From: Basidiobolus meristosporus CBS 931.73 | Lineage: Eukaryota > Basidiobolomycota > Basidiobolomycetes > Basidiobolales > Basidiobolaceae | Assembly: GCA_002104905.1 (NCBI GenBank) | Contig: MCFE01000164.1 | Location: 62,001-126,000 of the forward strand | DNA length: 64,000 nt | Reading direction: 5' to 3' | Part shown: in pieces, positions 12,829 to 23,327 of the stretch | Numbering within the stretch: position 1 is the stretch's first letter | Layout of the letters: each line of letters begins with the position of its first letter | Notes under the pieces: model-generated | Told to the model about the DNA's origin: nothing | The model's database searches: none | The model's input: only the letters and a program-made list of their open reading frames with translations | Translations under genes and position numbers: made by a program

Positions 12829-12886
12829 CTTGAGGGAAGCTTCTTCTTTCTTCTGGAGGTATGTTTCTGATTATTACTACTACCAA

Positions 12887-13254
12887 TGTTACAAGTCTTG
12901 GTATGAGAGTTGTTGAGGAATATGGAGTTTAGCTAGTATTGTATCACTAAAACTTGAACTCACCTTTATAGAGATTCCTGCAGCTCCTTATATAGATTTT
13001 GCCAGATTAATTGCTGACTAATTGTATTTTCTAATGTAGGCTGTGGCTGATGACTCATTTAATTGCATCATCATCACCCAATAAGATCCTACTTAATATA
13101 TATATTTTTTTTGGATAAGGATCTGCTGTCTCATTTGCTGACTAGTTCTACTAATTTGATAGATAATACTGATATACTGATAAGCTAAGCATATAACTAA
13201 TTGATTTGACTAAAAACTGATCTAACCTAAACATTCAAGTGGTAGATCATAACA
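12887..13254 (-). repeat. Ty3/gypsy 5' LTR (complete, 368 bp)
   Basis: On the minus strand it begins TGTTATGATCTACC and ends GACTTGTAACA, with TGTTA/TAACA as short terminal inverted repeats. It contains a TATATAAGGAGCTGC-like promoter element about 120 bp before its end. It is adjacent to the gypsy gag leader and is the reference copy for the family LTRs at 1-103, 5240-5531, 6840-7302 and 14862-15068. Confidence 0.85.
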
Positions 13255-14880
13255 GTACATTCAACAAATCAGGGATCAGCAGTTTAAGATCAGTGTAACA
13301 CAGGATTACCAAATATAGTATTTTAACAATAAGGAGGGTATATAGAACAGATCATAACACCTTGTAGATATCTGAAAAAATGCCTAACTACTCTAGTTTG
13401 ATCTGATCCATATTTTTGCATGAATTGACTTGCTACTTCTGCTGCTACTGCTATATGTTGCTGTGTAGACACCTTCAGGCATATCAGGCTACCAGCAATA
13501 ATTGATAGGGCAGGTTTTGGTCTATACTTGAGCCTTTTTCACCTAAAACTGGCTGAGATTTGCTCAGTTGCAGCCCATTATCTATAGGGGTAGCTGCAGG
13601 CTTGCAGTTATCCATTTTCAAGCATCTAACTACGTGCCTGATGCACTTGACTGATTCAGCACAATTCTCTGCTTAGGTATTCATTTTTGACTTCAGTTCC
13701 AACAAAATAACTCATTTTCCAAGATCTTTGATCTCAAGCTTGCTGAAGAGATCTAGTTATGTCTGTTTAAGTGTCTCCTGGTCATTTGCAGCTTTTAGTA
13801 GGTTGTGTACATAGAGTAATTGATGATCATACTCTTCTTAAACTCTCTCACATATATACTGGGATCTGCAGTTCTATAAATGATGCCTATCTCCTCCAGA
13901 TCTGAGCTACTCTTGCTTTAACATGCTCAAGATGCTTGCTTAAGCCCATACAACAATTTCCTAAGTTGCACACCTTATAGAGGCCTTTTGCACTGTTAAG
14001 ACTGTCTGGTTGCCACATATATCAAGTTTCCTGCAGATCTCCATTTTAAAAGGCTGTTTTGAGGTCCATTTGGTGTAGATCTAGACTATGTACCGGTTCC
14101 AGGTCTAGAAATGTCCTGATGGATTGAGACTTGGCCACCATATCAAATGCTTTCTCAAAATCTAGTCCCTGGATATAAGATAAGCCTTTTGTCACCACTC
14201 TAGCTTTGTATTTATCAGCAGTACCACATGAAGTTATCTTCATCTTGTAGACCCATCTACATTCTATTGGCTTTCTCCCATTTGGTAAATCTACCAGTTA
14301 CCATGCTTTTGCCTTGATCAGTGATTGGTACTGCTCCTGCATGGCATATTGCCTAATAGTAGCATCTGGACTTTGCAATGTTTATTCCAGATTCTGAGGT
14401 TTGGCATATAAGAAAAGATAAGCTTTTTCATGATCATTGGATGTCTGCCACCAGGATCCACAGGCATTTCTTATTCTGGTAAGTCTCCTACCTGGGATAA
14501 CCAGCGCTGATCTAGAACTGGTTGAATTATCTTCAGTATCTGGCTGAATTAGATGTATATCTTCTTCATTAGTTTTGATTACATCATCAGGCAGCTAGCC
14601 AATGATTTCAGTGGCTTTCCAATCTGAGTTCTCAAATACAAAATCCCTGCTCTTGATCAGCTTCTGAATCTTGTCAATTTACACTTGATACCCTTTAGTA
14701 TCCTCACAATATCTGAGATGTGTGCTGACCATTACAACACCCATTTGCTCAGCATATTGAAGTAATCCTTGTGAGGTTTGACACATCCACCAATTGCCTG
14801 TAACTGTAAGATAAGCATATATTTGATATCTGTGATTTTCCAAAGAAGAGCTGCTGGATTTAAAAGATCCTATTGGGTAA
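13255..14880 (-). pseudogene. Copia family II pol fragment (copy a)
   Basis: In order on the minus strand: the end of integrase (GVVMVSTHLRYCEDTKGYQV, 14750-14690), a linker, then RT with YKARVVTKG, LDFEKAFDMVAKSQSIRT and LHQMDLKTAF (14243-14046), then a decayed YVDD region near 13800. An HFFRYLQG-like RNase H start lies near 13375. Many stops are present. The gypsy 5' LTR abuts it at 13254/13255, placing the gypsy insertion between its RT and RNase H. It shares its layout with 8381-9045 and is distinct from the copia family at 24-59 kb. Confidence 0.75.
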
Positions 14881-15068
14881 TGATGATGCAAATCAATAAG
14901 TCATTAGCCACAACCTAAACTAAGAGATCCAATTAGTCAGCAATTGCTCTGGCAAAATGTGTATAAGCAGCTGCTGAAACCTCAATAAAGATCAGTTTAT
15001 GTTTTAGTGGATACTGTAGTAGCTACCCTCCCAATAGCTCTACAACTTTTATATCAGGACTTGTAACA
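14862..15068 (+). repeat. Ty3/gypsy-family LTR, 5'-truncated
   Basis: It matches the LTR from the 'AGATCCTATTGGG' region to the terminal 'GACTTGTAACA', in plus orientation. The beginning is replaced by copia family II sequence. It is directly followed by gypsy leader and gag-like sequence, so it acts as the 5' LTR of the deleted relic at 15069-15610. Confidence 0.75.
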
Positions 15069-15610
15069 TTGAGTGCAACAATAATGAGAACCTTCCCAAC
15101 AAAGAACAAGTCTTCTGCAATATGTCATATAATCAGGTATGGAAGAATATTGTGCAGCAAATCTGGGCCCAACAGCAACAATTACTCCAGACTCTCAGCC
15201 ACCAGCAACAAGAAGCACCAACTATGGCCCAGTGCCGGCAAAGCCTTGTCAAGTGCAACTTTGGTGTGTAGGTTAACTGGTACCCTGGCATAGTTGATAA
15301 AACCCTGGAACTTGGATCTTTCAAATTGAAGAAGCTTTCAAGGCTAAAGTAAGCAACATCAGTCTTAACAGCGGATGGGAACTCTCATAAAATCAACTGT
15401 ATTTCTCAGCCAGTAAGAATATATAGAAATGACTATGATATAGAACTACAGGCCTACATATTTGGAAACTGCAAATATGACCTGTTGCTTGGAAAAACAT
15501 GGCTGTTTGACCATAAGCCATCAATCAATTGGAGAGCCCATGCCATTCAAATGCAAGAAGGCAACCAGCCATATGAACCAACACTAGTTGGACTAGATTT
15601 CAGCTAGGTT
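15069..15610 (+). pseudogene. Deleted gypsy relic: gag N-terminus joined to protease end
   Basis: The first part matches the Gln-rich gag start (VWKNIVQQIWAQQQQLLQ; compare the minus-strand gag near 12800) and the LGSFKLKKLSRLK segment. The second part matches the protease region (VLTADGNSHKINCISQPVRI, then LLLGKTWLFDHKPSINWRAH). The ~850 bp of gag and zinc knuckle between them are missing. Stops confirm it is dead. Confidence 0.75.
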
Positions 15611-16199
15611 GATCCAGTGCACCTGATACAAGTGATCTTTGCAAGATGCAGTTCTCTATAGCACTTAGGGAAGGTCAGCAGTGCGGTTTGGTTGGGAACC
15701 AGACAACTTGGCTTTATTTTTTGGCAGCATATATATGGAAGTGAGTCAAACCAAAGGGAAAACAGTGTAGCATATACATGTGTATGTGGTGCCATAACTT
15801 TATTTTTAATGCTTACTATGGCAGGTCATCATTGAATTTTACATTCATGTAGGTGCAATGTTGCAAACACAAGACTTTCTTAAATTCACAAGAGTATTGA
15901 CAGAAAAGTGATATAATAGTATTATGTTGCTCAGTGCTAAACTCTTTGCACCATGGACAAGACTTCTTTGATTCAGCACTATGAGAGAAGAGAAAAAAGA
16001 CCATGTGGCTATTGTAGTAAGCCTCTCTCCCTATGATAAATAATATGGTCCTGCAGGTTGCTCCAATTTGAGTCAGCCATCAAGATCCTTCCAGGGGACC
16101 ACTTTAAGACCAGCAGCTTGCAATTAATGAACATCCACACAATCTTGTAATGGGATCACAGTAGTGTTTTGCTAATTTGCAGCCAAATAAATCTGATAA
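15611..16199 (-). mobile_element. Family X repeat, 5' fragment (copy 3, minus)
   Basis: The reverse complement of about 15680-16040 matches the 5' part of family X at 20641-21000. It includes the block around 'TTACTACAATAGCC', the TCTTGTCCATG block, and the CAAAAAATAAAGC block at the presumed ORF start. Beyond it, near 16160-16190, is a short match to the Plavaka 5' end. The ORF body is missing. Confidence 0.55.
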
Positions 16200-16480
16200 A
16201 ATATAATGGTGTTTGTACAGTGTTTTGCCAAAGGTGGCATGGGATTGTTGCGGTCTTAGTGCACTTTACAACAATTTGGGTGGATCTAACCAGCCAGTAC
16301 ATCCAATTGCCTTATATGGCAAAAAACTGGAAAGTGTTTTGATGGCCTCTTTGCAAGCCTCTGATGGCATTATCATGGCTTTATGGCAGCCTACTGCTAG
16401 TTCCATATAATGCTACTATATCAATTTACCAAATGGTATCTCCTTTTTCTACTTCCCCTTATGCAATTCATATAATACAC
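16200..16480 (+). repeat. Unclassified shared segment Z, copy 2
   Basis: It is similar to 8099-8380 in the same orientation. The 65-residue ORF 16213-16410 contains an ALYNNLGGSNQPVHPIALYG segment that is not recognised. It lies beside a family X fragment, as copy 1 does, so it may belong to the same larger element. Confidence 0.4.
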
Positions 16481-18199
16481 TGTAGGATCACCCCTATTTT
16501 TTGTTTGTGTGAATACTGTATTGAATAATGTAGAAATTGGCTTGTGACCAAGTGAAATCTGGCATGCATATATTTCTAGCAAAAATTAGTTGCTTGTTGC
16601 ACCCAACCCAACTTTGCATTACTTAACTACCTACCTGCACATTGGGGCTGCTTAGCTTCTTAATGCCATTGGCATAGGTGTTTCAATGTGCACATCTGCT
16701 GTCTGTACTTTCCAACTCTTCCTGGCTATCCTCTAGGTGCCAACTTATCACATTTGTGACAGACTTGAAGGTATTATTCTTGATGAGATTGGAATATGGT
16801 AGTACCTGTGATTTGACTCTCTTCCTACCTCCCCATACATCTGCCCCAAAGGAAACTCTTAAAAGGTGAAGCAAGGTCCAATATGTTCAACACACCAAGC
16901 AAGATAGAGTTGCAAAAGGATACTGTGGTGGCAGAGATTTATGTGTTCAGCTTTATATTTGTAGTATAGCTGCTCATATCCTGCCACATACTCTTTGCAC
17001 AAAAGCTATAGATGTGTTAAGTTGGGATTGGTGATCTGCCTCTGAGTAAATATTCCTACAATGTCCACATATGACCCCCAATGCTTTCAGTGTACTCTTG
17101 GTCAAAATAGCTTTAGAAGGCCACTTGAATAAACACATATCCAGGTCATTTTGTTCTTGCATTGGTATGGTTGCACATGTGTATGAGTGTTGATTAGAGC
17201 CCATGAGAAGTACTTAGGATAGCGGATTGTTGTGCTGTATTATGATTAGTGTGGGGCTCCTTCTACAATGTAGAGGCTAATCAATACTATACAACAACTT
17301 CCAGTATGCTAATACTGATATAGTTTATTGGGAGTTAAATATACCAATAGAAGATATAACTTTTACTAATATCCTCAATCTTAGGCTCAAAATATACTAT
17401 AGGCAGTGATTCTCACTTATACAGCAGTGTTCTGACCTTCTGTCAACTATTGGGCTTATTTACTTTTATAGTACCTTTTTCTTACCTGGAAGTCACTTTC
17501 CTTTCTGCAAATTATTTCCTAATATGGAAACTCTGTGCTCCCCTTTAATCTAAAAGGATGTGGTGTAGAAGTCTCTAAAGGGGTCTCTAGACTAAAGGGG
17601 TGTCTGAAGGGGTCTTTAGACTAAAGGGGTATCTAAAGGGGTGTCTTTAGAGTGAATGGGCTTCTTTGAGGGGACTTTTCCAACAGATAAGTGGTTATTT
17701 TCTTGTAGAACTTAGATTGGATTTTTGTCAGCTTTGCAGTCTCTTTACTGATGTAGTACCAATCAAAGTCAGAATACTCAACAGTGCAAGTTATGCAGGG
17801 TAAGTCTTATTGCCTTTAAGCTTGTAATTGTAGTTTGGAGATTTTGGAAAGAGAGGCTCTCTTTATTTTTCAGCTGGGGAAGTCATATATATAAAAATTC
17901 TGAAGGATCAAAGTCTTTGGGCAATTGCACAAGTAATACACCTGGTACAAAGCTAAAATTAGCAGTGGCGCAGATTGGATGTAGGTGCAGCACCTGTGAA
18001 AACTTCATATGATTTGATTGGCTGGCTAGTGCTTTACATGCAATCAAAGTCACCATAGTTATCCCAACAGTGGAGGCCTAGTATATATAATAACTGGACT
18101 CTTTTGGTCATAACTCCTTAAGTACTGCTTCAAATGAGCAGTGATTTGAAACATGTGTTGACTACTGCATTTTCTGTATGACATAATACTCTTGGGTGG
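16481..18199. other. Unclassified AT-rich stretch with minisatellite
   Basis: No gene is recognised. The minus-strand frames at 16974-17204 (with an ICGHC motif) and 16683-16874 could be remains of a transposon ORF. Apart from the 29-bp repeat at 17584-17641 nothing structured was seen. Confidence 0.3.
17584..17641. repeat. 29-bp tandem repeat, two units
   Basis: Two adjacent 29-bp units (17584-17612 and 17613-17641) share the pattern TCT-TAGACTAAAGGGGT followed by TCT-AAGGGG. Partial units extend on both sides (about 17571-17655), making AAAGGGGT a dense local motif. Confidence 0.7.
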
Positions 18200-20640
18200 A
18201 TTGCTTGTCAGGGTCTGCAGCATTTGTCTTTCAGAGTTGTATATTCCTGATCTTTCACCTGGGTGTTACAATAGCAAAAAGCAAAATACAAAAATGAGTG
18301 CAATATTGGTTTTGAGATATGTAGTAATGTAATACTTTCCATTACCGCAGGATACTCTGTATATCTTGCCAATTCTTTCAAATTTCTCTGGTATCTCAAA
18401 GGGTTCATATAGGTTGAAATGCCTCATGTACAACTTGGTCATCAGTATGGGAATAATATTCAAAAGCAATTGCATTGCCCCTAGTGGAAAGCTTTTGCTC
18501 CAACAGATACCCTCTATCTCAAGTATTAAAGTTTCCAATCAATTCTATATTCTTGCTGATGGCTTATAGCTTGCCAACTTTGCTGCAATTGCATGCATAC
18601 TTTTGTACATTTTCTCTGACAAGAGATGATGCTCTTAGTGTTGTTGTTTGAGTATTAATAATGTGGGTGAGTTATGGATTAAGTCCCCTGTTTCTCACAC
18701 ATTTGACAGCAATACCATCCATTGTGCCCAGAAAAGCCAGCTATCTTGCTGATGGCTGGTGTGTCTCCAAAGCAGATAATGATATGCACTTCTACATGAT
18801 GGCCAGTTACTGTTATCCTGCTGGAAAGCATACAAAATCATCCAGTAATGGATACAGGTAGCTATCCAGGTTGGACAGTGATTTAGGCCCAGATACCATT
18901 GAGACTACCATCAGATTATTGCTTTGATACCATAAGATGGGCAGCAGATTCAGATTGATGAGAGTCAGTGGCCAGCAGGATTTGCTGGTAGAATAGACTT
19001 GTTCCATTGGATAGTGCCACATTGATCCATGAGTGCCAAATGATGCCATAGTGTGCCAGAGAGGTCAAGTGAGCCTATACTTGGCCACAGAGTGTGAAAC
19101 ATAGCTCTGCATCTTCATGTAAAGCAGCCCCTGTGTTTCACCCATTGTGCAGGAGAAAATCCATTATTTGACCTTTTTTTGTGGACCAATGTAGCTCAGA
19201 ATGTGAAAGAGCACAGGAGAACTGAAGATATGCATCTGGTACTCAATACCCATGGCACTCTGAATCTAGCTCCTGTAGCTTGTATCATGTCACAAAAATG
19301 AATGGCACTATCTTGGTCCACTGGTACTATCTGGCCCTATATTTAAATATTAGCCCTAAAGTAAGATCTATACAAAGCACTTATAGTGCCAGATAGTACC
19401 AGTGGACCAAGATAGTGCCATTCATTTTTGTGACATTTATACAAGCTACAGAAGCTAGATTCAGAGTGCCATGGGTGTTGAGTACCAGATGCATATCTTC
19501 AATCTGCTTGTGCTCAAACACATCCTGCACAACATTGATCCAAAAAAAAGGTCAAAAAATGGATTTTCTCCAACACAATGGGTGAAATACAGGGGCTGCT
19601 TTGCATGAAGATGCAGAGCTATGTTTCACACTCTGTGGCCAGGTAGAGGCTCACTTGGCCTCTCTGGCACACTATGGCATCATTTGGCACTCATGGCTCA
19701 ATGTGGCACTATCCAATGGAACAAGTCTAATACTTGTTTAATGAGAATCCATCAAGTGCTAAGGCAAAGGCATGGTCATACATACCTTCAACATAGCCCT
19801 TGCTTCTGAGCTGTTTGTAATGTTTGTCATCAAATATATCTGATATGTTTGCACTTGATTGATACTGAGTGAGGTACTTTATAGCTTTGCTATATTTGAC
19901 AGACTGCATGAGCTTCTTTATATGGAGTATTACTGGAATATATCTGGAATGTGAACAATGTTTTCCCCCAATAATGGTGGATTCCTGCAAGTTGTTTACC
20001 TTGCAATAGTGGCATTTTCTGATGTGAAAACCATATAACTATTAATACATGCTGGTATCCAGGCAGTCTCTGGGTCATATGTTGCCAGCTGCAGGAAGGT
20101 TTTCAATTTTTACCATGTACGTGGTAAGTTGCATCCTGAAATGATTTTGGCAAGAGGTAGTAGTATATCCTTAAAACCCCCATTACTGATATTAGTGGAG
20201 ATGCACCACTTCTCTAGTTATAATCTCACATCATTCACCAGTGGATGGATTACTGGGCTCACATGACTCTATAAAGTATTTATGGCATTTTTTTCCGCAG
20301 GTGTTGGCTCATTGCATAGTGGGATCTTGCTGGGCTCATGCAGTCTACTGTTGTTAGGGGAGATAGACTCACAATCCATCAGTGAGCCTACTTCTTCAGA
20401 GCTATCACTCTGCATGCCATATTTAGAAGGCTAGGGTGAGCCCAAAGGCATCACAATCTCTCCTGACTCAGCTTGTGCAAGGTGACAAATATGGCAAGAT
20501 GCCATAATAGAGTATAGAGTGGCCAACAAGATATTGTTGGTACAGTAGTGACTGGTGAATGGTCAAATATGACTTGTGTAGCAAAACACTGGCTGTGACT
20601 CTTGTAATAGTTCCTATGCTGCCCACATGCTATATGGCTG
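18200..20640 (-). pseudogene. Plavaka-like (CACTA/CMC superfamily) transposase, broken
   Basis: Reading the minus strand downward gives blocks typical of fungal Plavaka-type transposases. They are an N-terminal CHIC motif (near 20500), SRYIPVILHIKKLM (19940-19900), SDIFDDKHYKQL and ALALDGFSLNK (ending 19732). After the foldback insertion come CWPLTLINLNLLP, GPKSLSNLDSYLYPLLDDF (18990-18815), GDTPAISKIAGFSGHNG with a following CQMC (18790-18690), and SFPLGAMQLLLNIIPIL (18500-18440). The GDxPAxxKxxGFxGHN and GPKxxxxLDSFLYPL motifs are the strongest evidence. A frameshift near 18815, several stops and the inserted palindrome disable it. A second 5' fragment in opposite orientation lies at 23328-24097. 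Confidence 0.75.
18995..19728. mobile_element. Palindromic foldback element, copy A (734 bp)
   Basis: The element starts AGACTTGTTCCATTGGATAG and ends with the inverted counterpart (CCAATGGAACAAGTCT). The two halves are reverse complements along ~340 bp each, with an unpaired centre of a few tens of bp around 19340-19385. AAT occurs immediately on both sides (18992-18994 and 19729-19731), consistent with a 3-bp target duplication. It is inserted in the Plavaka transposase: the LDGFSLNKY block and the CWPLTLINLNLLP block lie on either side. No ORF of note. It is a non-autonomous element of MITE/foldback type; its mobilising transposase is unknown. Confidence 0.85.
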
Positions 20641-23327
20641 AGCCGCTTACTACAATAGCCTCATGGTCTTTTTTCTCTTCTCTTATGGCATTGAATCTAA
20701 GTAGTCTTGTCCATGAGGCAAACAACTTGACGCTCAACATTGTAATGCTATTATATCACTTTTTTTGTTAATACTCTTGTGAATTTAAGACAGTCTTGTA
20801 TTTGAGGCATTGCACCTACATGAATGTAAGATTCTATGAAGACCTACTATAGCAAGCATTATAAATAAAGTAGAGGCACCACATACACATGTATATGTAA
20901 CACCATTTCCCCTTTGGTTAGACTCACTTCCATATATATGCTGTCAAAAAATAAAGCAAAGTTATCTGGTTCCCAACTAAAGCGTATTGCTGACGGCAGC
21001 AGAAGAACAGTTGGACAACAGCTTGCCTTAACATTCAGTGCAACAAGCAGTACTACAGCCAAAAAAGGCCCTGTGGACAGTCTGTGCATTGAAGGGAATA
21101 ATGCAAGCTCCTCAGGCTCTCAGTCAAGTACGCAACTGGGAATCTCTGCAGTACCACTAGCTGACCACATTGCTGAGGGAGATAGTAATGTAGCAAAAGC
21201 ACTACCTTCAGTTGAATACAAGCAAGTGGCAGTCATTACACCACCACCACATATATTAGCAAGTATGTTGTCAGCTCATACCAAGGTGTTAATGATGCAA
21301 TTAGGTGCAGTGGCTGATGGGATAAGTGCAATGGCCCAGAGAAATCAGGAAATAGACCAGAAGCAGGATGAGCAGATTAAAGGTGCAGAACAATCAGTAT
21401 CCCAGGTAGAGAAAGTCATATCTTTGCTACAAAGAAGGAACTCCAGTAGCTCAATGACACAGCCAAAAATTGAGCCATTTCCTGATGTAACAGCAGAGGA
21501 GTACCATACAATCTTTGAAGCACAACAACAGTGCCCAAGGATAAAGCCCACAGAATAACCTACCGCAGCATGGGAGGGAGAAGATGTAGTGCTTATACCA
21601 AAGCCTAAAATCAAGAGACATTGATGATTTGTGAAGCTGTTAAGTACAATAATGAAGGGTGGGCTAATATTAAAGAGGCCATTAGAAGTCTAGCATGCCA
21701 ACACCTCAAGGCCTGCATACCACAGGGCCATCTGGAATTCAAGGCCAAGCAGAATGTGCTTGACTTGCTCCATGAGCATTATCCTGTATTCAAACAAGCA
21801 AATCAATTATGGGCCAGCATTGGAATACTAAGAAAGTATCTCAAGTATAGCAGAAACTATCAATGGCAGAAGAACAAGGGGCAATGGTTAAAAAGCAGCA
21901 GCTTCCTCAAGTGCCTGTTACAAGCAGGGCCAATAGCTCCAAACAAGCATCAAACAGGCATAAGGTAGCTGGAAGAGTGCCAATAAGGGAAAAGCAGGCA
22001 GACGCAAATGCACCAGCAAAACATTTACAAAGGAAAAAGCATAGTTCTACTCAAGAAGAACTCAGTCAAAGTACCAGTCAAGGACCTGGCAGTGATAAAA
22101 ACAAGTGGCTACCTCAGGAGCCTGTCACAACATGGGCTGAGAGCTTGAAGCAAACAGGAAAGAAGCATCAGGTTGCCTGCAGAGTGTCAGCAAGGGACAA
22201 GCAGGCCAATACAGATGCATCAGAGCAGCATTTATCAAGGTGAATATGTAGCTCAATACAGGAATCACTCAGATAAAGTAGCTGTGAAAGACCTGGCAGT
22301 AATAATGCAGAAGGTAAGGGGAAAAAGTCTACTCAAGCCAGAGACAGGGAAGCATGAGAAAAAAGCTTCAGTCCTTGCCAATTAATACCATAGGCCTGGT
22401 ACAGACTGAATCCCATTGTAGCCAAGAAGAATTACCAGCAAGAAAACAGATGTATTTGCAAGAGCTGGAAGTACAGCCAGTTGAGCTATACTCTGGTGAG
22501 GAAAATGAGTTTGCAGCAAAGGCTATTCATCTGCCACAGCCTCAATGTCCTCCATTATTGACAGAGTGGAGATCCTACTTCAGACAAAGTAATAACGTCA
22601 ATAACTCAAAAGGTTATCACAATACCTTAGGTGGAATTTTGGAACATTAACAGGCACATCAAGAGGTTGCAGCACTTCTTCAAAAGTAGTGCTCAAGAAA
22701 AGGCCCTTGAATATTGCAAGGATTTATTCCAAAGACTGGCAGATGAGGTGCTAGACCTTGCAGTGCTGGCTGAAGACCAGGATGTATGGGAACAAGGGAA
22801 TGAACAATAGCATAAAGCCATATGGTTCCTGCCAAAGTTGTGGAAACAGAGCATTACAGAAGAAATACTTACTGAGTGGTGGATTTAGATGGAGTTACTT
22901 GTTGACCATGGGGTTGGGCTTAATGTTAATGGAGGGTATAAGGACTTGTATAGGTCAATACAATTGGCAATTGAGGTACAACTGAAGTTTCAACAGAAAT
23001 AAGTCAATTTGTGTGCATCAAAAATAAGCAAAATGTTTGAGTTAGGAAGTAAGGAGTATGAAAAAGAGGCAATAGCCAACATATGCATACAAACATAGGA
23101 GGTGATAGAGTGTTCAGGATCTGAAAGTGATAAAACTGGCAGAGAACCAATCAAATGCCACTTTTGTATTGTTATGATGAAAAGTTTTCACTAAGTTTTT
23201 ATGATATCTGGGGTGCACTTATTTTGACAGTCTTTGTACAGTGTCCTGATCAAATCAGTACCTCTAAGTCACAGGACTTAGAATCTGTGATGGCCTTTTG
23301 ATGGGATCATCATAATAATTTTTCATT
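20641..23327 (+). mobile_element. Family X repeat, best copy (copy 2)
   Basis: A ~2.7 kb repeat with relatives at 104-2746, 7303-8098 (minus) and 15611-16199 (minus). It encodes a discontinuous protein: a first ORF (20938-21558), then frames containing HLEFKAKQNVLDLLHEHYP and NQLWASIGILRKYLKYSRNY (21660-21860), a Lys/Gln/Ser-rich middle, and a C-terminal block with LADEVLDLAVLAEDQD (22730-22790) and GGYKDLYRSIQLAIEVQLKF (22930-23000). No LTR, terminal repeat or known domain was recognised. Plavaka 5' ends flank both sides in inverted orientation, so it may be a partner ORF of that transposon. Confidence 0.55.
20938..21558 (+). CDS. Family X ORF, N-terminal part, unknown function
   Basis: A 206-residue ORF. 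The start chosen is the first ATG of the frame (MLSKNKAKLSG). Visible features are a basic N-terminus (LKRIADGSRRTVGQQLA), a Ser/Thr/Gly-rich stretch, and a likely helical or coiled region (GISAMAQRNQEIDQKQDEQ then VSQVEKVISLLQRR). An Asp/Glu-rich end follows. The first ~75 codons have a decayed counterpart at about 370-600 (copy 1), and the upstream region matches 15680-15760 (minus). Similar codons continue downstream in shifted frames, so this is the preserved N-terminus of a longer, now broken protein. Function unknown. Confidence 0.4.
   Translation: MLSKNKAKLSGSQLKRIADGSRRTVGQQLALTFSATSSTTAKKGPVDSLCIEGNNASSSGSQSSTQLGISAVPLADHIAEGDSNVAKALPSVEYKQVAVITPPPHILASMLSAHTKVLMMQLGAVADGISAMAQRNQEIDQKQDEQIKGAEQSVSQVEKVISLLQRRNSSSSMTQPKIEPFPDVTAEEYHTIFEAQQQCPRIKPTE

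Larger units (their letters stand above)
9046..13254 (-). mobile_element. Ty3/gypsy LTR retrotransposon, 3'-truncated
   Basis: A minus-strand gypsy element with a 5' LTR (12887-13254) followed by gag, CCHC zinc knuckle, aspartic protease, RT, RNase H and integrase, in that order. This is the order of Ty3/gypsy elements, with integrase last. The integrase runs out near 9046, where copia family II sequence begins; no 3' LTR follows. Stops and frameshifts break gag and pol into at least nine ORFs. The sequence just outside the LTR (13255 on) is copia family II, so this element probably inserted into it. Confidence 0.85.

Noticed and set aside
5240-13254. The LTR at 5240-5531 or 6840-7302 as the 3' LTR of the gypsy element
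   Set aside because: Family X and copia sequence intervene. The 6840 copy has its own AAAT duplication, and the 5240 copy's left flank (GTTAT) does not match the outer flank of the 5' LTR (GTACA).
20938-23000. Family X as a retrotransposon gag
   Set aside because: No zinc knuckle, protease, LTR or PBS accompanies it, and the visible blocks do not resemble gag domains.
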